Part shown: positions 1-11,839 of the stretch, in pieces | Position numbering within the stretch: position 1 is the first letter of the stretch | How the letters are laid out: each line of letters begins with the position of its first letter | Assembly (NCBI GenBank): GCA_900660155.1 | Contig: CABFPE010000042.1 | Location: 863,710-894,686, forward strand | Direction: 5' to 3' | Origin: Hofstenia miamia | Taxonomy: Eukaryota > Xenacoelomorpha > Acoela > Hofsteniidae | DNA length: 30,977 bases | Notes under the pieces: model-generated | Told to the model about the DNA's origin: nothing | The model's database searches: none | Seen by the model: the letters and a program-made list of their open reading frames with translations, nothing else | Program-made: the position numbers and the translations under genes

Positions 1-1366
1 TTCCCGAAAAATGTTGGCAAAATTTCTGTACATTTGCCAAGACCCCATGTTGGATGTTCCTGTTTAAATAATACAATAACACTTCCCTGAAAATCATTTA
101 ATTGAGACATTATCGTATGTGGTGAAATAAAGACAACACAAATTCGCGTAATACGGTCATTACAGTTCAGTAATCTGTCACTTTTATCTTAATCTTAGCA
201 ATTCAAAACGTAGCCATTAGCAATTCTTAGTTTGGAAATTCCATTATTTGAATTGCTTATTGAAAAAAAATTATTACTAATTCCACCTTTTTTACTGGGC
301 ACCCTGTATAATTACAAATTGTGTAAAATCCCAAACTTAGCTTCATTATTTAATGCTGGGCTTACATTTTGGTGGCGAAGCCAGACCCGAGGTTCGAATT
401 CCGAGTCAACTCGAATTTTTAAAGGAGTGACTCGAATCGAAGCAAATATATTTCGAATCTGAGAGCTCTACTTGTATTAAGTAATCGTTAGTAGAACAGG
501 GGCGAATACAAAAAATTCTTAGAGGGGCCCAATGTAGAATAAAGTGCTAAATGCATACTTTTCAATTTTTAAATTTCATCACTATGCACGGAATTTACCA
601 TCTACTGACTTTAAAATTGGAAATATAGAATTAGTGCAACTTTTCAAGACTCACAATTTTTTTTCAAATTTAAAATTACGCTTTAATAGTAGCATGTTGT
701 GTTTTTAGGAAATGTTGCGCATAAATCACTACAAAATTGACCAATTTTTAGTACATTTTCAATGGCATAAGATTAAGCAATTACAAAGTTTTCATTTAAT
801 TGTATAAATTGTGCTTAATCTCAAATGCAATCAATATTGTTAAATATTTTGGTAAAATTCCAGAAAATCAACCAATCCAAAAATGTAAAACTCTTGCTAA
901 AATCAATAAATTCTAAAATTAAAAAAAATTGTGCTGAGTTTTTGAAATTTCACATAATTTTTTTGGATAGTGAAATCTGTGCATAGTGTTGAATTTGAAT
1001 GTAAAAATGAAACAAACCCTATTGAGTCTCGTCAAATGGGTTGAATGGGATAGTTGGGCGAATAAAAATGGTAGACAATGAGAAAATTTTATTTATTTAT
1101 TACGTTACATATGCATACTCCGTCTGAATAGGAATACTTTTAAAATGTCAAAAATAAATTCCTGGAAATTAAATATTTTTATTTTTATTGAAATTAAATC
1201 TCAAGAACTATATGACAGATGATAGTGTAGAAATTGAATGATATACATTATACAAATATCAAATCTATGAAAAATACTTAAAAAAACTGTTCCTATTCAC
1301 CCCATTTGATAGTACTAATTAATGTTCGTTTGTAATTTTATTGTACAATTTTAATGACTTTTTATT
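1..1366. other. Intergenic AT-rich DNA, no gene seen
   Basis: I see no coding pattern, known domain or splice-supported exon. The only open frame of note (232-462, plus) begins at TTG and resembles nothing. A possible tRNA-SINE trace lies at 337-410 and is listed separately. Confidence 0.6.
337..410 (+). repeat. Possible tRNA-derived SINE fragment
   Basis: A B-box-like string (GGTTCGAATTCC, 391-402, one base longer than the consensus) follows an A-box-like segment (TTAGCTTCATTATTTAATG, about 338-356) at tRNA-like spacing. This is the layout of a Pol III internal promoter in a tRNA-derived SINE. No acceptor-stem pairing is visible, so it is not a tRNA gene. It is a weak call from two short motifs. 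Confidence 0.25.
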
Positions 1367-1660
1367 TTAGAGTTGACCTGGTCCCCGGCCCCTCTGTGAG
1401 AGCTCCTGTATTAGAAATACCTTTACGAAAATCGTATTGTGTTTTGGAGCAATGATCATATTTGTAAAGATGATCATCAATTTGATTAAAAAGATTTCGT
1501 TCAAGTACTTTGCTGAATTTGGAGGTGGTTGAAAAGGGCTATAATTTTCGCAATATTCGGGATCGTCTCTTTTAAATAGTGATGCAATATTTGAAAATTT
1601 TGATTCATCTGAATAAAGGAATACCTTATGCATGCATTTAAGATGCAAAATATTATTGTT
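1367..1660 (-). pseudogene. Decayed LINE reverse-transcriptase fragment
   Basis: The minus strand encodes a peptide with SLFKRDDPEYCENYSPF, matching the start of the non-LTR RT finger domain (consensus near PIFKKxDPxxxxNYRPIS). Further down, a second frame reads QYDFRKG followed by a T-x-x-A-L pattern, matching the QFGFRxGxST block, so one frameshift separates the blocks. Only about 90 codons survive, with no YxDD box, endonuclease or tail. Probably a Jockey/CR1-type LINE; the clade cannot be fixed from so little sequence. Confidence 0.6.
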
Positions 1661-2789
1661 TCAGGTATTAAATCACCTGTGAGTTTTAGGAATCAAGTTG
1701 CTATTAAAGCGGGTTCATTGGATCGGTTTTTAACCTTCTACCCACCTTATGATTTCATATATAATTGCAAAACGAAAGTAGAAAGAGTGTAGACTTTAGT
1801 TTCATTGTTGCAAACAGGTACATTCCCATCGTTGTAGTTTTCTAATTTTCTAAATATTGAAAAACGCATTGAAAGCATTGCGGTTTTCTTTTTATTAGTA
1901 ATGGATTTCTTTATATAGTGTATTTTTCCAATTTTTTGATTTAATATTTTTCTATTTAATAATTTTTTCTAAATTCCATCACAATTTGTGATAGTTACTA
2001 CTGCATTCCTTATATAACATTGCATAATTCGCGCTGTTTATTGGCATGATGATTTCTCTTGTTTGATTAAAACAATGCATGGTTTGAAAATATTATTTGG
2101 AGGTTTTTTTAATATTCCAATGTGAATATATTTTTTCTGGACACCATATATCCAAATAGAAAAGTAATGTTTTGTAAACATTGCTAGAATCATATTCGGT
2201 GTTAATCATTAACATATGGAATACCAGTTTTCGCTTTTTGATTACTGTTGAAGTGTTGATTTTTTCGGGGTTTTTCCGACGTTCAACATATTCGAATAAA
2301 TCAGTATGAAAATTCGAAACAACAATAATCATAAGAATTTGCTTATTAGCAGGAATTGTATTATTTATTAGCGAAATATTGAGAAAATACTTAACCTTAA
2401 TTTTTTCATCATCACTTAGAAAGTGTACATTTCAGTCTTCATGTTACCATTACGTTCATTTTATAAATCATCCTTACGAAAATTATAAAAAATAAGAAAT
2501 TATTCGAACTTTAAATAAAAAAGTTTACAAATTTTCGACAAAAGTATTTTTAGTCTATCTTTTGTAAGCCTTGGATATTTCCGAATGGCCTGTGAAATTT
2601 TACAAAGTAGAAGAAGTAGAAAAGAAACTATATTTTGTACTAAATTTAACAAAATAAATATTGTTCACAATACAAAAGTGCGTCTAAAATATGCATGTAC
2701 ACTTAAATCACGGTATTTCAATTTCTTTTAGTACTATAGTCAGTGTTAATAAATTTGACACCTCTCCACTTATATTCGAACAATTTAGG
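1661..2789. other. AT-rich spacer, no gene seen
   Basis: No convincing gene. The minus-strand open frame at 2093-2332 (79 codons) has no recognised motif and a composition expected of AT-rich noise. The right end may hold the 3' untranslated part of the LINE that ends at about 2790, but no polyA or simple-repeat tail marks it. Confidence 0.5.
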
Positions 2790-4080
2790 CCTATGCTATT
2801 TATATAATTGCATTATTTTAGTTTTAAAGGTTTTTGGAAACTTGGCTTTCGTAATTTCTGTAGGCAATTCATTCCAAAGACAGATTGAGATATTAATATA
2901 AGAATTTTGCATTTGTTTTTTCTTCAATTTTGCTTACCCTATAACTACGATGCATTTACTATGAAAATATAGAGTTTTGTAATTAGGGAAATTTATTGAA
3001 TTGTAAAGAGCGATTTTTTTAAGAATTTTGTAGAACGTACATAAAGATGTTTTATAAATTGTCATTATTGGCTTAGAAAAGTTTTCTTTGAAGTCATCGC
3101 AAACTGTTCGTTTTTTCTTCATACAGCTTATTGTAATATTAATTGCCCAATTTGTTTGTATTTCAAATTTTCTGAGATAGTGTGTGTCACTTCCTGTATA
3201 TAATATGCAAGCATAATTTAGATGACTTAAGACTAAAGCATAAATAAGCTGCACTTTTGCATTAATGGTTAGACGGTGAGAAAAATTACTTATTCTGAAA
3301 TTGCCATTTTTATCTTGTGGTATCTAATTGCTTATGAAAATTTCAGTGGCTGTCCAAAATAACCCCTAGATATTTAAAATAAGTAATTTGTTTTATAGTT
3401 TCCTTATTGAAACTTAGTGTGAAATTGGATGTACTATTTTAACTTTTTATTATACAAAATTGTGTTTTTGAAATTTTAATTATTAGTTTGTGTGATATAA
3501 AAATTTGCTAGTGTTGCACAATTTTTTTCAATTATGTCTACTGAATCTCGTTGACAGAGTTACTAGAGTGAATATTTAATAGTAGTGGTCCCAAGATTGT
3601 CCCTTGTGGAACACCTTTTTCTAACGAAATCCAATCTGAGAAATGGTTACGCAATTTTACCCTTTGCTTTCTTTTGTTTAAATAACTTGAGATTAAGTCG
3701 ATACTACTAGCTGAAAAATATAACTTTTTAATTTTAGAAATAAGAATTTTATGGTTTAGAGAATCAAATGCTTTTGATAAATCAAGACATGCTATAGTAC
3801 AGTCCTTTTTGTCATCAATATCTTTTCTCCATTTTTCAGTGGCGTAAATCAATGCATCATTAGTAGATATTCATTTCCAAAATCCAAACTGCGTTTTGGA
3901 TAAGATATTATACTTAGTGAAATGTTCATTAATTTGATCAGAGAGTAGTTTCTCAAAAATTTTGCTAATAGGGCGATAATTAGAGCATACATTTGGGTCG
4001 TCTTTTTTGTAAACCGGTATAATGTTGGCTAGTTTTAATTGGTAGAATATCAAATATATACACTCAGAATATCACAGAGA
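2790..4080 (-). pseudogene. Non-LTR retrotransposon (LINE-C) RT remnant
   Basis: Successive minus-strand blocks match the RT of a Jockey/CR1-like LINE: fingers ANIIPVYKKDD and NYRPIS with QFGF (3871-4053), palm ACLDLSKAFDSLNH and GVPQGTILGPLL (3538-3852), thumb KYLGVILD (near 3360-3380), and the C-terminal region including AYLQ-type and SLWNELPTEI blocks (2790-3254). The catalytic YxDD box is not found: the sequence between the GVPQG block and the thumb is too short, so an internal deletion near 3530 removed it. Several frames are used, so the copy is dead. The endonuclease half is missing; the copy begins at about 4080, where the (TAA)n tail of LINE-D lies. Confidence 0.85.
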
Positions 4081-4082
4081 GG

Positions 4083-4084
<2 letters not shown>

Positions 4085-4122
<38 letters not shown>
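4085..4122. repeat. (TAA)n microsatellite, LINE-D tail
   Basis: About twelve uninterrupted TAA units. Read on the minus strand this is (TTA)n directly after the 3' end of LINE-D. A short simple-repeat tail is typical of CR1/L2/Jockey-type LINEs, so it probably marks the LINE-D insertion point in or beside LINE-C. Confidence 0.75.
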
Positions 4123-4920
4123 TAATTCAAAAGCAATTTATTGCTACAAAAAACTAGTACAAAAAAACTATAAACTACACAACTACGAAACCTATTTACA
4201 AATATAATAAATATATATAATATTAAAATTTGTGTGTCTGTGTGTATGTGTTGTTTGTGCGTGTGTGTGTGTGTATTTGCATCTTATACAAAATTTTTCA
4301 AATAAATGTAATGTATTGTTGTCGCTAAGTAGGCATTGTCTATTAAGTGTGTTCGCAATTTCTTTCTGAATTTCTTGTAATTTATTTTAGATTTAATTTC
4401 TCTATTTAAGTTATTCCATAATTTAGTTGCTGTGTGGTGAAAACTACTAGAATGTTTATCCAAGCATAACAATGTTTGAGACCGTTCATTTAATTTAATG
4501 TATACTGTTTTAAAAACGAAATTGCGGCTTGACCAAATTTGAATTTGAATAATATTGATAACATATGCATTTGAATTTGATAGAAAGGAGATAATATTTT
4601 GTATTTTAATCGGTAATCCGATGCATTGTCATGTTTTTGTGCAAAATTGAGTATTTTAAGGGACCAATTAAAAGTTTTAGATAGGGGGTGTGCGATGTTT
4701 TGAATTAATATTTGTAAAGAGGAATGAACAATATTGAAATTGTGAAAGGCAGAGTGCATTTATTAATTGTTTGTGTTTGAAATATTTCTGAGATGATAAA
4801 AATTCCTAACTCCAGAAGCCATTATTTTTAATTTTAGCCATGAAGAATTGTTCGAAATTTAAATCATTATCAACTTCAACACCTAAGTAGTTAATAGTAT
4901 GCGAACGCTTTTTTTGGTGA
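4123..4920 (-). pseudogene. 5'-truncated LINE (LINE-D): thumb, C-terminus and 3' UTR
   Basis: Minus strand: an RT thumb with NYLGVEVDNDLNFEQF (about 4830-4900), a C-terminal stretch (4490-4759), then HHTATKLWNNLNREIKSK and FRKKLRTHLIDN (4284-4472), the standard end of Jockey/CR1-like ORF2. A 3' UTR follows, with a GT-rich microsatellite (about 4230-4275), ending at the (TAA)n tail. Its 3' UTR shares a CAAAGCAA-TTTATTGCT-like block with the 3' UTR of LINE-B (near 19755-19780), so the two look like one family. The copy is 5'-truncated at about 4920, as is usual for LINEs. Confidence 0.8.
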
Positions 4921-4954
4921 CAGATTACAAAGTAATCAGTCACAAAAAAATTTT

Positions 4955-5110
4955 TTTCTGAAACTTGCTTTTGCAATTTCAGCAAAAAGCGTTCGCACAC
5001 ATGTATAAAAATTGATTGACGTGTGCTAGTTGATGAGTCATTGCCCACATATAATTCATGAATAATGAGGAGGGGTGACTAAAGATGTGAATATTCATAC
5101 ATTACATAGC
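4955..5110 (+). promoter_or_regulatory. Promoter-like block related to the arm promoter at 10.2 kb
   Basis: This stretch shares an ordered series of short blocks with 10185-10340: GCAATTTCA, AAAAAGCGTT, GTGCTARTTGATKARTCA, CCCA, then AATTCATGAATAAT followed by a G-rich run (GAGGAGGGGTGAC here, AAAAGGGGGGCGTGG there). Order and spacing are kept but the TATAAAAG core is not. It is best read as a diverged relative of the same sequence family, perhaps a remnant of another copy of the 7.5-16.3 kb element. Promoter activity here is unproven. Confidence 0.4.
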
Positions 5111-6722
5111 CAAACTCTAAATAATATTAAAGCGTACGTTTGTAGTTTTAGACCATTGAAAGGACTAGTATATTGAAATAATCACATAATTTTTGTTAAT
5201 GAACTTGTTATGTACAATGAATAATAGCACTAGTATTAAATTTCATAAATTCTTGTTATTACCCAGAAATTGTTCTATATTTAACAGAACTTATATTGTA
5301 TGTATATATATATATATATAGAAAAGGTATATTAATCCATATATACATATAGCTTTCTTAAACATTTAATAAAACACATTATTCAGTTTTCACAATGATT
5401 CAAATGGTGACGGTTGAATTCATTCAATAATGTAAGTTATTTTTGTATTTTAAAAAGTTAATATTACAAATTTTGTTTCATTTGATTTCGAATTACTATA
5501 AAATTTCATAATGTTTGTACACATTTAACATCTTTGCTAACAAAAATTTAAATTAGACTTGATGAAAATCAATTTTTAAAGGAGAATTATTTCTAATCAC
5601 ATATCAATCTGAAAGAATCGTAGAAAAAATAAATCCAAAAAACAAAACTTAAAACATAACAATATCTAAGGTCAATTTCTTCTTTCACATTATTTGATTA
5701 ATAACCTTTTTGGGATATAATTTTGAGATCTATGCATTTAGAAACGTAAAGTTGAGGTGTATGCAAAGTCAAAACGTTATGCAAAACCAATATTTGTCAA
5801 GTGTGTTAAAGAAATGTACTAGTGAAACCATAACAAAAGGAAACACTTCAGATGTATTAAAACCCGTAGCAATACATCAAAATCTGAAGCTAAATCTAGT
5901 AATAAATATACATATTTTAGACTCACAAATCGTGGAAAAATGCTTGGAAATCCGAAATATATTGGCATTCTCTCCAATGCTATGTCTTAGAAACTCTAAC
6001 AAGATCAGATTTATTTTTAAAAATGCTCAATCTCTATATGTTTTGAAAACATTTAATAGGCAAATTAAGTTAAAATCTGGTTTTCCTAATTGCATATTGT
6101 GAGATATGTATTTTACATTTGAATACAATGAGTAAATCGCCTTGAAAAAGTATTTATTTCACTTTATTAGTTTCTGATAATTGTAATTTAAGCTATTTAT
6201 TTCTATATTTAGAAAATGTTCCAAAGTTGTTTTAATACCTAATGTACAAAATGTAGTTTAAATCATTTAACAATTGCTGGTGTGTTTTTATAGTCTCATA
6301 AGCAATTAGAAGTATATATTAATTTAAGTCGTATGTACTATATGTATGCTTAAATTTATTTAATATAGCTTTGATGTTCATATTCAATTTAAAAATTTTG
6401 CGTCTTTTCATGCAAACTGTTTACGACTATGTGTTTTTTAAAATCAATCAATTTAATCATGTTTGCGTCAATGTATTTTTTTATGAAAACGTGTTAGTCT
6501 TTTTGTAAATTAAAATGTTTTGCAAGTTTCATGACATCTAATTGATTCGTTTTTGAGATGGCATTATGCATTCATTTGAGATTATCAAAATTTACTCATT
6601 GACTGAAGAAAAATGTGAATGTTAACTTTCTCAATAATTATAAAGTTTTTATTTTAAAATTCATAAACTATTAATCAACTGCAAGTACTTTAACAATCAT
6701 TGATTTGTAGAATGTCTTAAAA
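5111..6722. other. AT-rich spacer with one unrecognised open frame
   Basis: No known feature. A (TA)n run lies at about 5303-5320. The plus-strand frame 5710-6102 (130 codons, opening at TTG, first ATG at 5761 leaving 113 codons) is long for such AT-rich DNA but matches no family I know. It has no signal peptide, membrane segment or splice context that would make it a gene. Confidence 0.45.
5761..6102 (+). CDS. Unrecognised open reading frame, 113 codons
   Basis: Counted from its first ATG the frame gives a basic, Lys/Asn/Leu-rich peptide. There is no repeat, membrane helix, zinc-binding cysteine pattern or catalytic motif. No TATA box at a sensible distance and no paralogue in the window were seen. 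It could be an exon, a decayed transposon ORF or chance. I assign no function and lean towards chance or decay. Confidence 0.15.
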   Translation: MQSQNVMQNQYLSSVLKKCTSETITKGNTSDVLKPVAIHQNLKLNLVINIHILDSQIVEKCLEIRNILAFSPMLCLRNSNKIRFIFKNAQSLYVLKTFNRQIKLKSGFPNCIL

Positions 6723-7105
6723 TTTATATTTAAGTTAAATATCCCAAAGGCAAATAATTTTTTCAAAAGGAGAAAACAAATCCCCAAAAGGCAAATTAAA
6801 TATCCCAAAGGCAAGCAATTTTTTTCGAAAGGACAAAACAAATCACCAAAAGGAAAATAAAATATCCCAAAGGTAAGTAATTTTTTTCGAAAGGACAAAA
6901 CAAATCACCAAAAGGAAAATTAAATACCCCAAGGGCAAGTAATTTTTTTTGAATTTACAAAAAAATCACCAAAAGGAAAATTAAATACCCCAAAGGCAAA
7001 TAATTTTTTTTGAAAGGACAAAACAAATCACCAAAAGGCAAATTAAATATCCCAAAGCCAAGTATATTTTTCGAAAGGACAAAACAAATCATCAAGGCAA
7101 ATGGA
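6723..7105 (+). repeat. ~62-bp minisatellite, about six units
   Basis: Tandem units contain AAACAAATCACCAAAAGG, then AAATTAAATATCCCAAAGGC and AAGTAATTTTTTT. The CCAAAAGG starts at about 6785, 6846, 6908, 6969 and 7031 give a period of 61-62 bp. Units differ by a few bases. Open frames through it on either strand are by-products of the repeat. The same family, in the same orientation, recurs at 30748-30921, about 24 kb away. Confidence 0.9.
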
Positions 7106-7472
7106 AAACGTCGGAAAAGAAATGTAAGTCACAAAAGTGAAAAAAAATCGGAAAAATGTAAATCTACTAACGTGGAAAAGTCGTATACCAGGTATTTATT
7201 TAATTCTTAATATAAAAGACACCAATAAAATTTTAAAATGTAAGCCATTTCTTATAATATAAAATTTATATTTTTAAATGTTTTGTATATATGTGTATCA
7301 ATAAATGCTAACAACCAATTTATGACACTATTACAAAACATGTTATGAACAATCTTGAAACATTTTTATTCTTGAATTCAATGAGAAAAATGTATTGAAA
7401 AAATATTTATTTCATTTTTACCAGAGATTGTGATTGATAAATCATTTTACTTTATTAACATTTTAGTTTTGT
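7106..7472. other. AT-rich flank, no gene seen
   Basis: Non-coding DNA between the minisatellite and the target duplication of the long-TIR element. It ends in the AGCATC duplication at 7473-7478. Confidence 0.5.
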
Positions 7473-7478
7473 AGCATC
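7473..7478 (+). repeat. Left target-site duplication AGCATC
   Basis: Six bases directly before the AGTAGTAAG terminus, identical to the six bases after the right terminus. Confidence 0.8.
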
Positions 7479-7659
7479 AGTAGTAAGAGATGGGCTAGAC
7501 CCCTCCCCATTAGGACACCCTGAAGTTCTTGTAGCACCCATGACTATTTGCCATGTGGAAATGAAGCAATCCTATTGGAGGCCATCTAGCGACGAAATAT
7601 TTATGACAAACTAAATTGAGCAAATTAATTTTTTAGACAATTTGTTTAGACCAAAGTGA

Positions 7660-8040
7660 GAAACAGGTATGATGGAAAACGAAATATTGCATCAATGTAT
7701 ATAGGCAAATAAAATAAACCATTAACACATAAAAATCATTTTAAAACAAAAAGCATGCTTGATGAAAATAGAAATATTACATCAACATATATAGGCAAAT
7801 AAACTATTAACATATAAAAATCATTTTAAAACTAAAACGTGTTTAGTGAAAATAGAAATATTGCATCAACATATATAGGTGAATAAAATAAATCATTCAC
7901 ATATAAAAATCATTTTAAAACTAAAACATGTTTAGTGAAAATAGAAATATTGCATCAACATATATAGGCGAATAAAATAAATCATTCACATATAAAAATC
8001 GTTTTAAAACAAAAATGTATTTGGTGAAAATAAATGTTAT
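7660..8040 (+). repeat. ~85-bp tandem repeat in the left arm (4-5 units)
   Basis: Units contain GAAATATTGCATCAA, then CATATATAGGC and AAAAATCATTTTAAAAC, starting near 7680, 7768, 7855 and 7942. The mirror copy in the right arm (about 15310-15600) has about three units, so unit number has changed since the arms were alike. Confidence 0.8.
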
Positions 8041-10264
8041 GAAATTGCATTTGTATCAGTTGAACAAACAAGGCATAATGATTGATAAAACAACCAACTG
8101 CATGTTTTTCACAATTTCACCTTATTTTGTTGAGACTTTTGCATAGCTACACACATCACTAGTTTTCTGCTTTGTAACTTTAATGTGTAAATATGATGAC
8201 ACAGTCATTATTCATAGTTGATGATTTTTCCATCATTATATATGATTTCCAATTGTTAAATTTGTAAACTCCATGATGCATTCGCCATTTTAAACATGCA
8301 AATATTGGTAAATTGGTAAACAAAGTTAGTTAATTTGATCTTTTAACATTTATAATTAAAAATCCACTTGAATTCACTACTCTGAAAACTATTAGCACCT
8401 TCAATCTGTTGCATGTCAAGATGATTATTTGATAAACAAAATCCTTTAAAGTGAAAACATCTTTAATTGGGTTGAAAAATGCTTTAAATTATGTGTTCAT
8501 CATTAAAAACTGAAACCACATATTACTATGAAATGTCAAGTAAAGTAGAACAAAAAACAGAGAAATTTTGAAAACATCAGCACTATTTTAAAAATTAATT
8601 CTATTTTACTAATTATTTATTGTAAATTTTTTGGTAAATTTATTTTTTCAAGTTAATTATTTTGTTAATTTATTTTTCTTGCAATTCATTTCTTTGCTGA
8701 GAGATTTGAATTATAGCATTTGACCAAAAACAAATTACTGTTAAAAAAGCATCCGACACTTTATTCAATGGAAAGATGAATTTATCATGATAATGTCAAT
8801 ACGTATTCTTTCCCCAAAATCAAATTACTTGTTACCAGTTGTGAAGGAGTTGGCATTTTAATGCTATGAAGGAAGAAATTCTTTTTACAGTTTTTGCTAT
8901 TGTTTTTTCATTTTGTAATTTAGTTTCTTTATGCATTGCATTGATAATATATGTAGTGTTTTCATTTTGCAAATTAAGTCTCACCAGGAAATTTTTATTA
9001 AAGTTAAACATGTACATGAAATCATTTTTCACTTAATTGTATTATTTAATTGTAAAATAACTTACCAGTGGTGGAAAAAATTCAACCATCCTTGACTCAA
9101 TCTCTGTAAAAACTGAACAATGCATTACATTTTGCAACTCAGAAAAATAATTTTGGTAGATTTATTTAATTAAAAACACAAATGTATAGAGTTTACACAA
9201 ATGCTACAAAAATTTATGTTTATTCCATTGATATATGATTGTGACGCAGGTTTATACATTATATTTCATTTTTTCATGTCAGTGCTTTATTTTACAACAT
9301 ATCTCAGCATCAAGGAATTTTATCCAATAAGGGTAATTGTCTGCGTCCAGCAAATTGATGTTCTACAATGTTGATTTATACCATTAAAACACAATTTCCA
9401 GCATATATCTCGCGTTCATAGTATGCATTGGTTATTGTGTTTGGATATATCTCTCCATAAAATCCTAGCATATTTCCATAATTAAACAACATTAGTATGA
9501 TATTTGTTATTGAAATTATAACAAGATTTATATTACCAAATAAATTACCACACCTTCCATGTAAAAATTGAACAATGTTTTTGTCTCACTCAAGAATTTT
9601 GCTGATTTTTCTTTAAATATATAATTCCATCACTAAAAATTTTCTGTGAAGTTTCTTTTTTGCAAATGAATGGTTGGCATACTAATAGGGTTTTGTTGTT
9701 TTTGCAAATTATTGATGTTTTACTAGATATAATGATCAGATACACACCTGCATCCCCTAGTATTTATTAAATTTATATCTCTTTACATGGTGGCTTGAAT
9801 ATATCCAATCTAGCATTGTAATTCATTTAACCCTCCAGGGCTTTATGTGTTTAATAATGGCATATATTTCATCTTTTTCATGGTGAATGATTGACAAAAT
9901 GCAAAACCATGCTATGTGTTATAAATTTAATTATTAGTATGAAATGCATCAGTACATCTGATCACTAAGGCCTCTAACATGAAAATTAATCAATATCTCT
10001 CTGTTGTATGATGGTATGATTATATCTCCAATTTCTATTGAAGTTTGATTAAACATGCTTTGCTAATATTTGCACTATATGTTATGCATGTACACAAGAT
10101 GGAATTATAGTAACAACCAAATGTCATAACAAATATGGTTAGAAAGGCGTTATACCCTCTAAGAGACATTACCATTAATTGCTTTGCAATTTCATCAAAA
10201 AATTTTTTGTGATCAAAAAAGCGTTTGTCACATTTGTTTGACAGGTGCTAATTGATTAATCACA

Positions 10265-10320
10265 ACCCAATGTTAATTCATGAATAATATAAAAGGGGGG
10301 CGTGGTTACAGAGTGCAGTT
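10265..10320 (+). promoter_or_regulatory. Predicted Pol II core promoter, left arm, facing the centre
   Basis: A CCAAT box (ACCCAATG, about 10265-10272), then the palindrome ATTCATGAAT, a consensus TATA box (TATAAAAG, 10288-10295), a G-rich GGGGGGCGTGG box (KLF/SP-like when read on the minus strand) and an initiator-like GCAGTT with A at 10317. TATA start to A is 29 bp, the standard distance. The block lies in the nearly identical part of the arms, so it is mirrored at 13249-13305. Transcription would enter the centre of the element. It is motif-based only; no coding frame follows. Confidence 0.55.
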
Positions 10321-10637
10321 ATTTGCGCATTATATAATCAATCTATGAATAATTTTAGAATTTACATGTGTACATGTTGGAGGATTTGTTATATATGCTA
10401 TCAATCTTAATGAATAATGTATACTAACATTATATCTCATTATTAATGGGTGGTTGTATTGAATCAAGTTAAGTCTATGACATATCATAGTATTTGGAAT
10501 AATATTTGGTCATGTACATGCAAAGTTTACATAAGTGTATAATAAACATCTAAACAAATTAGCCTAATTGCAAAACATTTCCTAAGTATTGTTAATAAAT
10601 TAGTTGCTTTGTATGCAAATTGATTGATATTTTAAAA

Positions 10638-10660
10638 NNNNNNNNNNNNNNNNNNNNNNN
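10638..10660. other. Assembly gap (23 N)
   Basis: A run of N in the centre of the long-TIR element, just past the inner end of the left arm. Confidence 0.99.
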
Positions 10661-11839
10661 CCAATACATATTCCTTGTCAGATTTATTTTTACATGCTTC
10701 TATTTATGTTAAAACATTGCCAGGCATAATATCATTTTTATAACTATACCATGCCTAATTTACTTCAATCTTGGAAACATATGTATAATTTCAACAAAGC
10801 TCATTAGTAGACAGAAAAGCTGACAATTCCGTCATTTTAACTAGAACAGCATGTTTTTAATGCAAAAATAAATCTTTGTGGGAAGATTAATTGGGGAGGA
10901 TGCCTTCTTATTTACTATGGTAAGGCATTTTCATGCTTTGAAATGTGAAATTCTCTTTGTATGTCAGAGATTTCAACGTTCAATAACACACAGCAAGAGT
11001 GTCATGAAGACTCATATTAAGCAGAATGGGTTACATTTTTATAAATTATATAGAACTTGTGTGTGATCAACGTCATTAAATATATTATTAATGAAAGCAG
11101 CATGCATATGTATAAATCCTACTAGCAAGATTGCATGTATAATTTTTCAGAAAAGTGAAATTGCCTTTATCATGTAAGTTTTGATATCACACGTCTGTAA
11201 AGTTAACTCGTCTTTATGCATAACCCATGTTTTACTTTTCCAAAAATGAGTTTGTTTTTATCATATATTACACTTGTAATGAAATATCTCTCGTTTTTCT
11301 GGATTTGAATATTACCAAAACGAATGGAATTTTACAAATGAAAAATAATAGCATATTTGAAAAGGCGATGTGTAACCCCTTGCATGTATTGTATTGATTC
11401 CCGAGAAATTATCATATTCTGCTATAGTCAGTGAACTTAACTCAGTTTCAGAAGAACCTTGTTATGTAAAATACATATCACTATGAGTTGTCCATTGGTG
11501 AGCAGTTTACAATTTGCAGTGTGTATTCAACTCATACAAAGTGCGGCCCTACGGTAAAAATTATTTTGTAAAACGGAAATTGTTTTTTCTTCTCAAATGA
11601 TTTGCACATCGAGCTGATGTATGGTTTAAAATGTTAATTGGACTTAAAGTTCTTCAATGTCAGAATAAACCATTGAAATATTTTGGTTGTAATCCAAGTA
11701 TTATGCTGAAATTTAGCGTGTATATTTATTTTAGAAAGTATAAATACATATTCCTTGTTAGATTTATTTTTCTCCTTGCATATATTTTACATAAATTATC
11801 AATTTTTTAGCTAAAACCATGAAAAAATAAGAAATACTT

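Larger units (their letters stand above)
7479..10503 (+). repeat. Left arm of the long inverted repeat
   Basis: Reverse-complement match to 13061-16305. Pairing is near perfect for hundreds of bases around 9840-10500, and about 95% in the outermost 180 bp. This arm has about 330 bp near 9322-9645 that the right arm lacks, and lacks about 160 bp and 580 bp that the right arm has. Pairing stops at about 10503, where the centre begins. Confidence 0.85.

Noticed and set aside
232-462. 76-codon plus-strand frame
   Set aside because: Opens at TTG, has no recognised motif, and runs through a possible SINE trace.
2093-2332. 79-codon minus-strand frame as a possible host exon
   Set aside because: No motif, no splice context and no similarity to the neighbouring LINE; chance is the simpler explanation.
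6723-7105. CRISPR-like array
   Set aside because: Units are contiguous with no unique spacers, in eukaryotic DNA; it is a minisatellite.
6671-7210. Frames through the minisatellite on both strands
   Set aside because: Repetitive peptides produced by the 62-bp unit, which is not a multiple of three; not genes.
8832-9032. 66-codon minus-strand frame in the left arm
   Set aside because: The mirror copy in the right arm does not preserve it as a gene, and there is no known domain.
10878-11066. 62-codon plus-strand frame in the element centre
   Set aside because: No motif; the corresponding region of the neighbouring repeat unit does not keep the frame.
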